DNA of 36,861 bases from Virgibacillus sp. MSJ-26 (lineage in GTDB: Bacteria; Bacillota; Bacilli; Bacillales; Amphibacillaceae). The first letter of the stretch is position 1. Each line of letters opens with the position of its first letter. The DNA is taken from positions 1 through 36,861 of the forward strand of contig NZ_JAHLPW010000026.1 in the NCBI RefSeq assembly GCF_018918075.1, given 5' to 3'. Below the pieces are notes generated by a model. It saw nothing but the letters and a program-made list of their open reading frames with translations. It made no database searches and was not told where the DNA came from. Shown in pieces: positions 1-7,944 of the stretch. The position numbers and the translations under genes are program-made.

Positions 1-200
1 GACTTCATTCGGTATTAGCTCACGTTTCCGCGAGTTATCCCAATCTTACAGGCAGGTTGCCCACGTGATACTCACCCATCCGCCGCTCGTTCCACGGACT
101 AGACACCCCGAAGGGTGACAAGTCCGCTTCCCGCGCTCGACTTGCATGTATTAGGCACGCCGCCAGCGTTCGTCCTGAGCCAAGATCAAACTCTCCAAAA
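1..200 (-). rRNA. 16S rRNA, 5' end (partial)
   Basis: On the minus strand this is the first ~200 nt of a small-subunit rRNA. The universal 5' segment GAGAGTTTGATC (188-196 region), the adjoining GGCTCAGGACGAACGCTGGC block and ACATGCAAGTCGAGCG are all readable. The gene runs off the left edge of the window, so only the 5' domain is seen. The mature 5' end is placed near 200 by analogy. An rRNA promoter and a boxA-like site lie just upstream. Confidence 0.97.
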
Positions 201-302
201 AAGTTTGTTGTTAAATCTTAGCTTATTCAAAAGGTTACCCTTTTGAGTTTTATAGAAGAAACTTAATTTCTCCTGACATACTGGTTGTTCTGTTCAGTTT
301 TC

Positions 303-310
303 AAAGAGCA
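303..310 (-). promoter_or_regulatory. boxA-like antitermination site of the rrn leader
   Basis: TGCTCTTT followed by GAAAACTGAACA on the minus strand, between the rrn promoter and the 16S gene. This is the usual Bacillus rrn boxA context, where NusB/NusE-type antitermination loads. The assignment rests on sequence resemblance and position. Confidence 0.7.
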
Positions 311-342
311 AATCTTTCGTCGCTCAAATTAGCGACTTTATT

Positions 343-371
343 AATCTAACACATTGACTATTTTACGTCAA
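343..371 (-). promoter_or_regulatory. rrn promoter between tRNA-Ile and 16S
   Basis: Minus strand: -35 TTGACG (366-371), 17-bp spacer, -10 TAGATT (343-348). It lies directly after the tRNA-Ile gene, so the rRNA operon has its own start in addition to read-through from the tRNA promoter. Confidence 0.75.
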
Positions 372-406
372 TACTTTTCTTGAATCTTTTTGCTTTTTTT
401 AGCAAA

Positions 407-480
<74 letters not shown>

Positions 481-486
481 ATATTT

Positions 487-560
487 TGGAGCGGGTGAAG
501 GGAATTGAACCCTCGACATCAGCTTGGAAGGCTGAGGTTTTACCACTAAACTACACCCGC
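487..560 (-). tRNA. tRNA-Gly (anticodon TCC)
   Basis: Acceptor GCGGGTG pairs with CACCCGC, the anticodon loop is CTTCCAA, and CCA is encoded (487-489). Six bases separate it from tRNA-Ile. Confidence 0.95.
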
Positions 561-634
561 ATTTAAATAGATAAAAGCTTTATATCTTCTTTGCTTTTTT
601 TATTTTTTCTTCTATTCTATTAAAACTAGCATCC

Positions 635-711
635 TGGTCGGGAAGACAGGATTTGAACCTGCGGCCCCTTGGTCCCAAACCAAGTGCTCTACCAAGCTGA
701 GCTACTTCCCG
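635..711 (-). tRNA. tRNA-Pro (anticodon TGG)
   Basis: Acceptor CGGGAAG pairs with CTTCCCG, the anticodon loop is TTTGGGA, and CCA is encoded (635-637). Confidence 0.95.
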
Positions 712-727
712 TTATCAAAGTATAATA

Positions 728-804
728 TGGCGCGCCCGAGAGGAGTCGAACCCCTAACCTTTTGATCCGTAGTCAAACGCTCTATCCAATTGAGCTACGG
801 GCGC
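728..804 (-). tRNA. tRNA-Arg (anticodon ACG)
   Basis: Acceptor GCGCCCG pairs with CGGGCGC. The anticodon loop is CTACGGA, so A34 is expected to be edited to inosine by TadA. CCA is encoded. Confidence 0.95.
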
Positions 805-893
805 TTAGGTTGACTTTACTATTATAGCAAAATTATTAGCCTCTAGCAAGTAAGGGTAATACTCTCCGCATTCACCATAGTTTAGATAAGAAG

Positions 894-976
894 TGCGGCC
901 GAGAGGACTTGAACCTCCACCGGGTCACCCCGACTAGGCCCTCAACCTAGCGCGTCTGCCATTCCGCCACGACCGC
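894..976 (-). tRNA. tRNA-Leu (anticodon GAG)
   Basis: Class II tRNA with a variable arm. Acceptor GCGGTCG pairs with CGGCCGC, the anticodon loop is TTGAGGG, and CCA is not encoded. In B. subtilis a tRNA-Leu of the syntenic trnS cluster is, from memory, the integration site of ICEBs1. No integrated element is seen here and the array continues. Confidence 0.95.
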
Positions 977-992
977 GTAAATTAAATGAAAG

Positions 993-1065
993 TGAGCCAT
1001 GCAGGAATCGAACCTGCGACCCTCTGATTAAAAGTCAGATGCTCTACCGACTGAGCTAATGGCTC
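993..1065 (-). tRNA. tRNA-Lys (anticodon TTT)
   Basis: Acceptor GAGCCAT pairs with ATGGCTC, the anticodon loop is CTTTTAA, and CCA is not encoded. The 155-base spacer to tRNA-Gln (1066-1220) is the longest in the array, and I see no gene or clear promoter in it. Confidence 0.95.
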
Positions 1066-1220
1066 GTGATGTATAAGTTTTTTTCGATTCAAGACATATT
1101 ACTTATTGAAGGGAAACATAACGAAGTTTGCGTTCGCTGCCTGTCGATTAATAATGCCAGTTCAATCGCAATTAATAGATAGTTTGTTACCTTTCTCACA
1201 AACAACCCAATAAATAAAAA

Positions 1221-1296
1221 TGGCTGGGCTACTAGGATTCGAACCTAGGGAATGACGGGACCAAAACCCGTTGCCTTACCGCTTGGCTATAGCCCA
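1221..1296 (-). tRNA. tRNA-Gln (anticodon TTG)
   Basis: Begins with TGGGCTA, as is usual for tRNA-Gln. The anticodon loop is TTTTGGT and CCA is encoded (1221-1223). Confidence 0.95.
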
Positions 1297-1302
1297 ACAA
1301 TA

Positions 1303-1379
1303 TGGCGGTCTGGACGGGACTCGAACCCGCGACCTCCTGCGTGACAGGCAGGCATTCTAACCAACTGAACTACCAGACC
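1303..1379 (-). tRNA. tRNA-Asp (anticodon GTC)
   Basis: Acceptor GGTCTGG pairs with CCAGACC, the anticodon loop is CTGTCAC, and CCA is encoded (1303-1305). Confidence 0.95.
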
Positions 1380-1404
1380 TAACCTTTTTATTTATAAAAA
1401 GAGA

Positions 1405-1476
1405 TGACCCGTACGGGATTCGAACCCGTGATACCGCCGTGAAAGGGCGATGTCTTAACCACTTGACCAACGGGCC
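1405..1476 (-). tRNA. tRNA-Glu (anticodon TTC)
   Basis: Acceptor GGCCCGT pairs with ACGGGTC (one G-T pair), the anticodon loop is CTTTCAC, and CCA is not encoded. Confidence 0.95.
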
Positions 1477-1482
1477 ATATCA

Positions 1483-1572
1483 TGGCGGAGAAGGAGGGAT
1501 TTGAACCCTCGCGCCGCAGAGCGACCTACGCCCTTAGCAGGGGCGCCTCTTCAGCCTCTTGAGTACTTCCCC
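1483..1572 (-). tRNA. tRNA-Ser (anticodon GCT)
   Basis: Class II tRNA with a long variable arm. Acceptor GGGGAAG pairs with CTTCTCC, the anticodon loop is CTGCTAA, and CCA is encoded (1483-1485). Confidence 0.95.
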
Positions 1573-1576
1573 ATTA

Positions 1577-1651
1577 TGGCTCCACAGGTAGGGTTCGAAC
1601 CTACGACCGATCGGTTAACAGCCGATTGCTCTACCACTGAGCTACTGTGGA
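1577..1651 (-). tRNA. tRNA-Asn (anticodon GTT)
   Basis: First gene of the array. Acceptor TCCACAG pairs with CTGTGGA, the anticodon loop is CTGTTAA, and CCA is encoded (1577-1579). Confidence 0.95.
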
Positions 1652-1730
1652 ATAATAGTAGTGTTTCTGAATTAATCAATTTTGTTCTTCAATGCCATCG
1701 ATATCTTGCTTGTTTAACGGCACAAAAAAT

Positions 1731-1759
1731 ATAATATAACATTTCTCGTTGATTGTCAA
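1731..1759 (-). promoter_or_regulatory. Promoter of the tRNA array
   Basis: Minus strand: -35 TTGACA (1754-1759), exactly 17 bp, -10 TATTAT (1731-1736). Transcription would begin near 1724, about 70 nt before tRNA-Asn. The rest of the 1652-1995 gap is A+T-rich with no gene visible. Confidence 0.85.
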
Positions 1760-1995
1760 CTACATTTTTTATTTTCCTACAAAATATTTAAGTGGAACAA
1801 TCAAGGCTTTATTAATTTAACATGGGAATCATTTTTCGTCAATATTTTTTTCATTTTATTATGTGAAAAAGTAAAATGACTGATTCCTTCATCTAATAGA
1901 TATATGTTATCAGAGAATATATTTCTAATCTTAATTAGATACTATACTCTATCTTTTTAGATACCCTTATATAGAAGCCTTCAAAAAAAAATCAA

Positions 1996-2460
1996 TTATT
2001 GCATTTCAATTGGTTGAAGTTTTCCCCGGCACTTTCCGCAACTATATTTTTTTATGTTGACCCTACGAATTCTTTTATACGTCAAACCACATTTAGTACA
2101 CTCATATTTATATTTATATCTATTTTTGGCGGATGGCAATGGCCCACAAAAACGTGGCGATCCTGTTTCTTTTAACAATTCTTTAAACTCTGCATCGCCA
2201 TGTTTAAATCCTTTCCCTTCTATATGTAGGTGATAATGGCATAATTCATGTTTTATAATCCCGACAAGTTCCTCTTCTCCCATTTCCAATACATATTTAG
2301 GATTTAACTCTATTACTTTCTTACTTGGAATATATCTCCCCCCAGTTGTTCGTAATCGAAAATTAAAATAAGCATCATGTTTAAATGGTTTATTAAAATA
2401 CCTTAATGATAATTCATTAACTAAATTGAGAAGATCTACTTTATCGTTCAATAAATCCAT
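1996..2460 (-). CDS. sprT: SprT-family zinc metalloprotease-like protein
   Basis: A 154-residue protein of the SprT-like family (YdcK in B. subtilis). It has the zinc-metalloprotease signature HELCH at about residues 71-75 and a C-terminal zinc ribbon built from CTKC (~119) and CGKC (~140). The family resembles the catalytic part of eukaryotic Spartan, but the bacterial substrate is not established. I chose the second ATG (2460): the Shine-Dalgarno-like AGGTAGGAAG is only about 3 nt from the first ATG (2466) and about 9 nt from the second, and the B. subtilis protein also starts at this point. A weak hairpin plus T-run overlaps the end of the gene (about 1982-2012) and may terminate it. It stands between the tRNA array and tex, as in B. 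subtilis, but here katA and a DinB-like gene separate it from tex. Confidence 0.93.
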   Translation of the reverse strand: MDLLNDKVDLLNLVNELSLRYFNKPFKHDAYFNFRLRTTGGRYIPSKKVIELNPKYVLEMGEEELVGIIKHELCHYHLHIEGKGFKHGDAEFKELLKETGSPRFCGPLPSAKNRYKYKYECTKCGLTYKRIRRVNIKKYSCGKCRGKLQPIEMQ

Positions 2461-2559
2461 GTTCATCTTCCTACCTGATATTTTTTATGAGCTAATAAAG
2501 ATTTTATCATATGTGACGAGGCTTTTCATATATATTTAATATAGCAAATCTACATTTAT

Positions 2560-2574
2560 TTATAATTATTATAA
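2560..2574 (+). promoter_or_regulatory. PerR operator (perfect palindrome) upstream of katA
   Basis: TTATAATTATTATAA is a perfect 7-1-7 inverted repeat and matches the published B. subtilis PerR box consensus (TTATAATNATTATAA) at every fixed position. It ends 7 bp before the -35 of the katA promoter, so PerR-Fe/Mn repression relieved by hydrogen peroxide is the natural reading. Confidence 0.88.
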
Positions 2575-2581
2575 TTAGATA

Positions 2582-2609
2582 TTGACTTTTAATATAGTTA
2601 AGTTATAAT
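2582..2609 (+). promoter_or_regulatory. katA promoter (sigma-A type)
   Basis: -35 TTGACT (2582-2587), 16-bp spacer, -10 TATAAT (2604-2609). It lies just downstream of the PerR palindrome and about 40 bp upstream of the katA start. Confidence 0.8.
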
Positions 2610-2651
2610 AAGATACAGTTAATAAATAATTGACTAGGAGAGGTGTTAATC

Positions 2652-4157
2652 TTGACTACTAATAATGAAAATAACAACAAAAAATTAACAACTGCGTTTG
2701 GTGCTCCAGTTCCGAATGATGACGATTCTAAAACAGCTGGTCCTCGTGGTCCCCTTTTAATGGAAGATTATTGGTTCCTTGAAAAAATGGCACATTTCGA
2801 TAGAGAAGTTATTCCTGAGCGTCGTATGCACGCCAAAGGTTCAGGTGCTTACGGTACTTTTACAGTAACTCATGATATTACAAAATATACGAAAGCTGCT
2901 ATTTTCTCTGAAGTCGGCAAAAAGACAGACATGTTTGCTCGTTTCTCAACTGTTGCTGGTGAACGTGGGGCTGCCGATGCTGAGCGTGATATCCGCGGAA
3001 CGGCAATGAAGTTTTATACAGAAGACGGTAACTGGGATCTTGTAGGTAATAACACGCCTGTCTTCTTTATGAGAGATCCTAAGAGATTCCCAGATTTAAA
3101 CCACGTTGTTAAACGTGACCCTAGAACAAACGTAACGAATGCTAATTCTAAATATGACTTTTGGTCTTCATTACCTGAATCACTTCACCAAGTTACGGTT
3201 GTAAATAGTGATCGTGGTATTCCAGCAAGCTTTAGAAATATGCATTTATTCGGTAGCCATGCTTATAGTATGATTAATGCTGACAATGAACGTGTATGGG
3301 TTAAATTCCACTTCCGTACACAACAAGGCATCAAAAACCTTACAGATCAAGAAGCGGAAGAATTAATTGGAAAAGACCGCGACAGTAATCAAGTTGACTT
3401 ATATGAATCTATTGAAAATGGTAACTATCCTAAATGGACATTATACATTCAGGTCATGACTGACGAAGAAGCACAAAACATGCCATTCAATCCATTTGAT
3501 TTAACAAAAGTTTGGTATAAAAAAGACTTCCCTCTTATTGAAGTTGGTGAGTTAGAGCTTAATCGTAATCCTGAAAATTATTTTGAAGAAGTTGAGCAAT
3601 CAGCATTTGCTCCAACAAATATTATTCCGGGCATCGGTTTTTCACCGGATAAAATGTTACAAGGTAGACTGTTCTCATACGGAGATACGCAGCGTTATCG
3701 CTTAGGTGTCAACCACTGGCAGATCCCAGTTAACTACCCTAAAAACGCTAAAAACTTCAATCCATATCACCGTGATGGAGCAATGCGTGTAATTCCTGCT
3801 CATGGCGGTCGGATTTCTTATAGTCCTAATAGTTATGGAGAATGGGAAGATAGCAAAGAGCATCAAGAACCAGCTCTAAGCTTAAACATGACTGGTGGAG
3901 CTGCGGATTATTGGAATTTCCGTGACGATGACGATAATTACTATGAGCAACCAGGTAAATTATTTAGACTTATGTCACCAGAAGAACAACAACGTCTATT
4001 CGAAAACACAGCTCGTGATATGGAAGGTGCAACAAAAGAAGTTATGATTCGCCATATCACAAACTGCTACAAAGCAGATCCAGCTTATGGTGAAGGTGTA
4101 GCAAAAGCTGTCGGTATTCCTATGAGTGATATAGATGTAGCAGTTGAAACTGTATAA
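2652..4157 (+). CDS. katA: Monofunctional heme catalase
   Basis: A 501-residue clade-type heme catalase that disproportionates hydrogen peroxide in the cytoplasm. Visible active-site elements are the distal His in [10 protein letters not shown] (His60), the distal Asn in VGNNTPVFF (Asn133), and the proximal heme-ligand Tyr in [14 protein letters not shown] (about 343). Start: AGGAGAGG (2636-2643) is 8 nt before a TTG at 2652, whereas the upstream in-frame GTG at 2643 overlaps that ribosome-binding site. The TTG start gives an N-terminus of the usual family length. The gene has its own promoter, a perfect PerR box and a terminator, so it is a monocistronic peroxide-stress gene. It sits in plus orientation inside an otherwise minus-strand block (sprT, dinB-like, tex), so it is probably a lineage-specific insertion. 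Confidence 0.96.
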   Translation: MTTNNENNNKKLTTAFGAPVPNDDDSKTAGPRGPLLMEDYWFLEKMAHFDREVIPERRMHAKGSGAYGTFTVTHDITKYTKAAIFSEVGKKTDMFARFSTVAGERGAADAERDIRGTAMKFYTEDGNWDLVGNNTPVFFMRDPKRFPDLNHVVKRDPRTNVTNANSKYDFWSSLPESLHQVTVVNSDRGIPASFRNMHLFGSHAYSMINADNERVWVKFHFRTQQGIKNLTDQEAEELIGKDRDSNQVDLYESIENGNYPKWTLYIQVMTDEEAQNMPFNPFDLTKVWYKKDFPLIEVGELELNRNPENYFEEVEQSAFAPTNIIPGIGFSPDKMLQGRLFSYGDTQRYRLGVNHWQIPVNYPKNAKNFNPYHRDGAMRVIPAHGGRISYSPNSYGEWEDSKEHQEPALSLNMTGGAADYWNFRDDDDNYYEQPGKLFRLMSPEEQQRLFENTARDMEGATKEVMIRHITNCYKADPAYGEGVAKAVGIPMSDIDVAVETV

Positions 4158-4168
4158 TATAAATCCTA

Positions 4169-4206
4169 AAACACCCTTTCAGACTTTGTCTGGAGGGTGT
4201 TTTTTA
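4169..4206 (+). terminator. katA terminator
   Basis: Stem AACACCCT ... AGGGTGTT with an inner CAGAC/GTCTG stem, followed by a run of T. It lies 12 bases after the katA stop. Confidence 0.85.
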
Positions 4207-4248
4207 TCAGTTAGACTTTATTAATTGATAAAATTTAGTCTTTCAAAC

Positions 4249-4292
4249 AAAAAACTGACTAATAGGAGGTTCTCCTTTTAGTCAGTTTTTTT
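4249..4292 (-). terminator. Terminator of the DinB-like gene (bidirectional)
   Basis: Stem AAAACTGACTAA / TTAGTCAGTTTT with an inner AGGAG/CTCCT stem and T-runs on both strands. It stands immediately after the stop of the minus-strand gene at 4299 and could also back up katA termination. Confidence 0.85.
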
Positions 4293-4298
4293 GTACTT

Positions 4299-4757
4299 TT
4301 ACTCTGATTCAAGCACTTGTTTCATCGTTTTTATTTTACCTATTTCTTCCGCTTCTCGATAGGAAAGCATGGTGAGTAAATCACCGTGGGTCTCAACGTG
4401 ACCATAAGGTACTTTGAACTTAACATTTGATTTCCAAAAAAGTTCATCAAAGCTATTAATCCGCTCTTGCTGATTGATCAAATCTTCTTGCAGTTGCTCA
4501 AGCGAAGGCGGTTCAATAGACCAATCCTTAACTTTAATGTCAGAACTAAAAAGCTCTGCATATTCCTTAGGGATTTTATGTGACTTTTCTCGACTTAAAA
4601 AGATTAACTTTTCATCGAATAATAATATATTACCAATATGCCAGCGGATCGTATTTTCAAAGTGTTTGGACTCCTGGTCAGCCACCTTTTCATTCAACTC
4701 TTGCATCATCGTTAATAAAGAAGTTCTTGTAAAATTAAACTGTTTCAATACGGACAT
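4299..4757 (-). CDS. DinB-like four-helix protein, metal site degenerate
   Basis: A 152-residue all-helical protein with the DinB/YfiT layout. An N-terminal helix leads to IRWHIGNILLFDE (His at about 40), followed by a variable middle and a last helix (SYREAEEIGKIKTM, about 132-145) that corresponds to the family's HExxHxGQI segment. DinB-superfamily proteins usually bind a divalent metal through three His and act as thiol-dependent S-transferases or have unknown roles. Here both C-terminal His positions read as Arg and Glu, so the usual metal site is missing two ligands. The start is well supported by GGAGGAAAGACA before ATG. The gene is monocistronic. A 51-bp tandem repeat array lies upstream, between it and tex. 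The fold assignment is fair and the function unknown. Confidence 0.75.
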   Translation of the reverse strand: MSVLKQFNFTRTSLLTMMQELNEKVADQESKHFENTIRWHIGNILLFDEKLIFLSREKSHKIPKEYAELFSSDIKVKDWSIEPPSLEQLQEDLINQQERINSFDELFWKSNVKFKVPYGHVETHGDLLTMLSYREAEEIGKIKTMKQVLESE

Positions 4758-4831
4758 TGTCTTTCCTCCTTCAGATTAACTACACTTATAGCTTAGACAA
4801 ATTAAAAAGTTAAAAACTAAAGTTTTTCAGG

Positions 4832-5048
4832 CACACCATGATACATAATTAGGGAATTCTACTAACATACACCGTGAGACATCTCATCACGATATGAAAC
4901 TAGGGTGTGTCTGCCAATATACATCATGAGACGCCTCATCACGATACGAAACTAGGGTGTTCTGCCAATATACATCATGAGACGCCTCATCACGATACGA
5001 AACTAGGGAATCTAGTCAACATATATCGTGAAACGGTCTGCCCACACG
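4832..5048. repeat. Tandem 51-52 bp hairpin repeat array (ATCGTGA family), copy 1
   Basis: About four units start at about 4865, 4917, 4968 and 5019, with a degenerate partial unit before them. The shared part contains CATCATGAGACGCC followed by TCATCACGATACGAAACTAG. In each unit ATCGTGA-like and TCACGAT arms face each other across 9-10 bp, giving one hairpin per unit. Intervals between equivalent bases are 52, 51 and 51. The array fills the gap between the DinB-like gene and the tex stop. The same family occurs inverted at 15300-15470. Confidence 0.9.
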
Positions 5049-5060
5049 TCAAACTTATCC

Positions 5061-7226
5061 TTACTCCTTAATCATTGACAAAGCTATTCTCCCCTTGTCG
5101 ATATCCACATTTTCCACCCATACTGTCACAACATCACCAACTGAAGCAATATCCATCGGGTGTTTGACAAACTTGTTTGCCATTTTAGATATATGGACCA
5201 ATCCGTCTTGTTTGACTCCAATATCGACAAACACGCCAAAGTCGACTACATTTCGAACGGTTCCCTGCATTTCCATGCCTGGCTTTAAGTCTTCCATGCT
5301 CAACACATTCGTTTTAAGGATGGGTGTTGGGAAATCATCACGCGGGTCTCTCTCTGGACGACCTAATGCCGACATAATATCTTCAAGCGTTGGAAGGCCA
5401 ATCCCAAGGGTCTCAGCAATCTCTCTTTTATCTAACTTTTTCAAAGCTTCACGCAGTTGCTCTGTTCCGATATCATCCAATCCGAGGTCAATCATTTTTA
5501 AAAGTTCTTCTGTTTGTTTATAGCTCTCAGGGTGAATAGGTGTCCGATCAAGTGGATGCTCACCATCAATAATTCTTAAAAAGCCTATTCCTTGTTCATA
5601 CGTTTTAGCTCCAAGCCTAGGAATTTTCTTTAATTCTTTCCTATTCTTGAATTTCCCTTCCTCATTTCGTCGCTTCACTATATTGTTAGCAACAGTTTTA
5701 CTTAAACCTGATACATATTGTAACAAAGCTGAGGAGGCTGTGTTCACATTAACGCCTACTTGGTTAACCGCTGTTTCGACAACAAATCCTAACGATTCGT
5801 TTAAATCTTTTTGACTGACATCATGTTGGTATTGACCTACTCCGATCGACTTAGGATCGATTTTTACCAGCTCAGCAAGTGGATCTTGTACACGTCTTGC
5901 AATTGATGCGGCACTTCTTTCTTCAACTTGTAGGTCTGGAAATTCCTCGCGAGCAAGTTCGGAAGCAGAATAGACACTTGCGCCAGCTTCATTTACGATA
6001 ATATAAGGAATTTCGAGATTATGATTACCAATCACATCCGAAATAAACTGTTCCGTCTCACGTGAGGCCGTTCCATTTCCGATAGCAATCAGCTCGATAT
6101 CGTATTTATTAATGAATTCCATGACAATCTTTTCAGCGCCTACTGTATCATTCTTCGGTGCAGTTGGAAACATGACGCCAACTTCGCCGACTTTACCAGT
6201 CTCATCTACAACAGCTAGTTTACAGCCTGTTCGATATGCTGGATCGACGCCTAGAACCGTTCGGCCTTTTAGCGGTGGTTGGAGTAGGAGATTTTTAAGG
6301 TTGACAGAAAAAACATCAATGGCCTGCTCTTCGCCTTTTTCAGTTAAGGAATTACGAATTTCTCGCTCGATGGATGGCTGGATTAGACGCTTGTAGCCGT
6401 CATCGATAGCCGCTTCTAAAATGCCCTTCGTTTCTTCATTTCCTTTATTGGAAACAATCTTCTTTTCTAGATACTCTATGATTCGATCAACTGGTGCTTG
6501 AATTGATACGCGTAGCACATCTTCTTTCTCACCGCGGTTAAGAGCTAAGATACGGTGTGAGACTAGAGAACGGACTGGCTCGGAATATTCATAGTACATC
6601 TCATAAACGCGTTTCTCGTCTTTTTGTTCGTCTTTAACAGTCGATTCAATCGTGCCTCGTTTGAACGTTTCATTTCGAATAAACTCTCGATACTCTGGCT
6701 CATCTGAAATCCACTCGGCTATGATATCATTTACACCAGCTAGAACGTCTTCAGCTGTATGTAGTTCATGTTCTTCAGAGAGATAATCTTCAGCTAGATT
6801 TGCAATTCGTTGTTCCTCTTGTTCCCACACAATAGTAGCTAAAGGTTCTAGTCCTTTTTCTTTGGCAATCGTCGCGCGCGTTCTTCGTTTTTGGCGATAA
6901 GGACGGTATAAATCCTCCACACGCTGGAGTTGAGTTGCCTCAGTAATCGCTTGTTTAAGTTCATCCGTCAATTTGCCTTGTTCATCAATCAATCGAATAA
7001 CTTCTTCTTTTCTATCTGTTAAATTGACAATGTAATCCCATTTATCCGCAATTGTTTTTATTTCAACTTCATCAAGTCCATCTGTTGCCTCTTTACGGTA
7101 ACGGGCAATAAAAGGTACCGTATTGCCCTCGTCCATTAGAGCGATGACTTTAGATATGATTGATTCTTTAATCTTGGTCTCTTTTGCTACCCAATTAAGA
7201 AGAGACGCATGACTTTCAGTTTCCAT
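5061..7226 (-). CDS. tex: Tex/YdcI S1-domain RNA-binding protein
   Basis: A 721-residue Tex protein, full family length. An N-terminal helical Tex domain (about 1-200, with IARYRKEATDGLDEVEI) is followed by a YqgF/RNase H-like domain (about 325-450, VLGVDPAYRTGCKLAVVD). A helix-hairpin-helix region comes next (about 490-575, with SSALLQYVSGLSKTVANNIV), and the protein ends in an S1 RNA-binding domain (about 648-718, GMEMQGTVRNVVDFGVFVDI). Tex proteins bind nucleic acid and are tied to transcription and translation, but the precise role in Bacillus is unsettled. AAGGAGG precedes the ATG by 10 nt. The gene lies downstream of rsbX on the same strand but behind the rsbX terminator, so it likely has its own promoter. 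In B. subtilis it is also next to the sigB operon. Confidence 0.96.
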   Translation of the reverse strand: METESHASLLNWVAKETKIKESIISKVIALMDEGNTVPFIARYRKEATDGLDEVEIKTIADKWDYIVNLTDRKEEVIRLIDEQGKLTDELKQAITEATQLQRVEDLYRPYRQKRRTRATIAKEKGLEPLATIVWEQEEQRIANLAEDYLSEEHELHTAEDVLAGVNDIIAEWISDEPEYREFIRNETFKRGTIESTVKDEQKDEKRVYEMYYEYSEPVRSLVSHRILALNRGEKEDVLRVSIQAPVDRIIEYLEKKIVSNKGNEETKGILEAAIDDGYKRLIQPSIEREIRNSLTEKGEEQAIDVFSVNLKNLLLQPPLKGRTVLGVDPAYRTGCKLAVVDETGKVGEVGVMFPTAPKNDTVGAEKIVMEFINKYDIELIAIGNGTASRETEQFISDVIGNHNLEIPYIIVNEAGASVYSASELAREEFPDLQVEERSAASIARRVQDPLAELVKIDPKSIGVGQYQHDVSQKDLNESLGFVVETAVNQVGVNVNTASSALLQYVSGLSKTVANNIVKRRNEEGKFKNRKELKKIPRLGAKTYEQGIGFLRIIDGEHPLDRTPIHPESYKQTEELLKMIDLGLDDIGTEQLREALKKLDKREIAETLGIGLPTLEDIMSALGRPERDPRDDFPTPILKTNVLSMEDLKPGMEMQGTVRNVVDFGVFVDIGVKQDGLVHISKMANKFVKHPMDIASVGDVVTVWVENVDIDKGRIALSMIKE

Positions 7227-7313
7227 AACCTTTGTTCCTCCTTCTGATTCACTCTCTTAGTTTACCAAATAATTTAACAGAAGCTCAACTATTGGTGCCA
7301 TTTTTCGATAAGG

Positions 7314-7343
7314 CAAAAAAAGACTGACATCTGTTTGTCAGCC
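7314..7343 (-). terminator. Terminator of the rsb-sigB operon
   Basis: On the minus strand GGCTGACA ... TGTCAGTC forms a stem followed by seven T. It lies 5 bases after the rsbX stop. Confidence 0.88.
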
Positions 7344-7347
7344 TCGC

Positions 7348-7944
7348 CTATCTTTGGTATTTTATTGCTATTAATGTTGTATCATCTTTACGTTCAGCAT
7401 CTGTCTGCTGTTTGTAGGCTTCAATAACATCATCAACATTCGTATGGAGAAAGAGTTTTTTAGATAGATCTTCATCGGATACACCGTCGGAAAATAGAAT
7501 GAAATTCATTTGTGATAGTAGCTGTTCACGAACGACTTTGAAAGGGCGCTTATATCCAGCTAAATAACCACCATTAGGGATATTTCGGTTTACTTTTTTC
7601 CCGTTATGGATGGTCATGACACCAATATTTCCAATCGATGAGAATGAATACGTTTCGGTTGGAAAATGTAATCTCAGAATACCTAACACGACACCGCGCT
7701 TTCCAAGTAATTCTTTATTACATTTTTCAACGAGCTCCTCTACTGTAGCACCAATATTATTTCTAATAATATCGATCGTTATCTGCGAAGATTCCAAAGC
7801 GTATTCGCCACTACCTAAACCATCAGCAATAGCACAGATAAATTCATCTTCTGTTTCGATATAAAGGTAACTATCTCCACAATAATAATTACCCTTTTTT
7901 GCTTTTTGATAGACTGCTACGTCCACTTTATTTTCAGGCGTCAA
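7348..7944 (-). CDS. rsbX: Serine phosphatase RsbX
   Basis: A 198-residue PP2C-type phosphatase. Metal-binding Asp positions lie in the DGLGSG segment (~39-44) and in the later FSDGVSDEDL segment (~148). RsbX dephosphorylates RsbS and RsbR in the stressosome and so resets signalling after stress. It is the last gene of the operon. Its TTG start (GGAGG 7 nt upstream) overlaps the sigB stop by 4 nt, which implies translational coupling. Because it lies downstream of the sigma-B promoter at rsbV, its output should rise with SigB activity and act as negative feedback. Confidence 0.94.
   Translation of the reverse strand: MTPENKVDVAVYQKAKKGNYYCGDSYLYIETEDEFICAIADGLGSGEYALESSQITIDIIRNNIGATVEELVEKCNKELLGKRGVVLGILRLHFPTETYSFSSIGNIGVMTIHNGKKVNRNIPNGGYLAGYKRPFKVVREQLLSQMNFILFSDGVSDEDLSKKLFLHTNVDDVIEAYKQQTDAERKDDTTLIAIKYQR

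Noticed and set aside
1501..1734. 77-codon plus-strand frame
   Set aside because: It is antisense to tRNA-Ser and tRNA-Asn. The GFEPTTD-like sequence is the familiar mistranslation of a tRNA T-arm.
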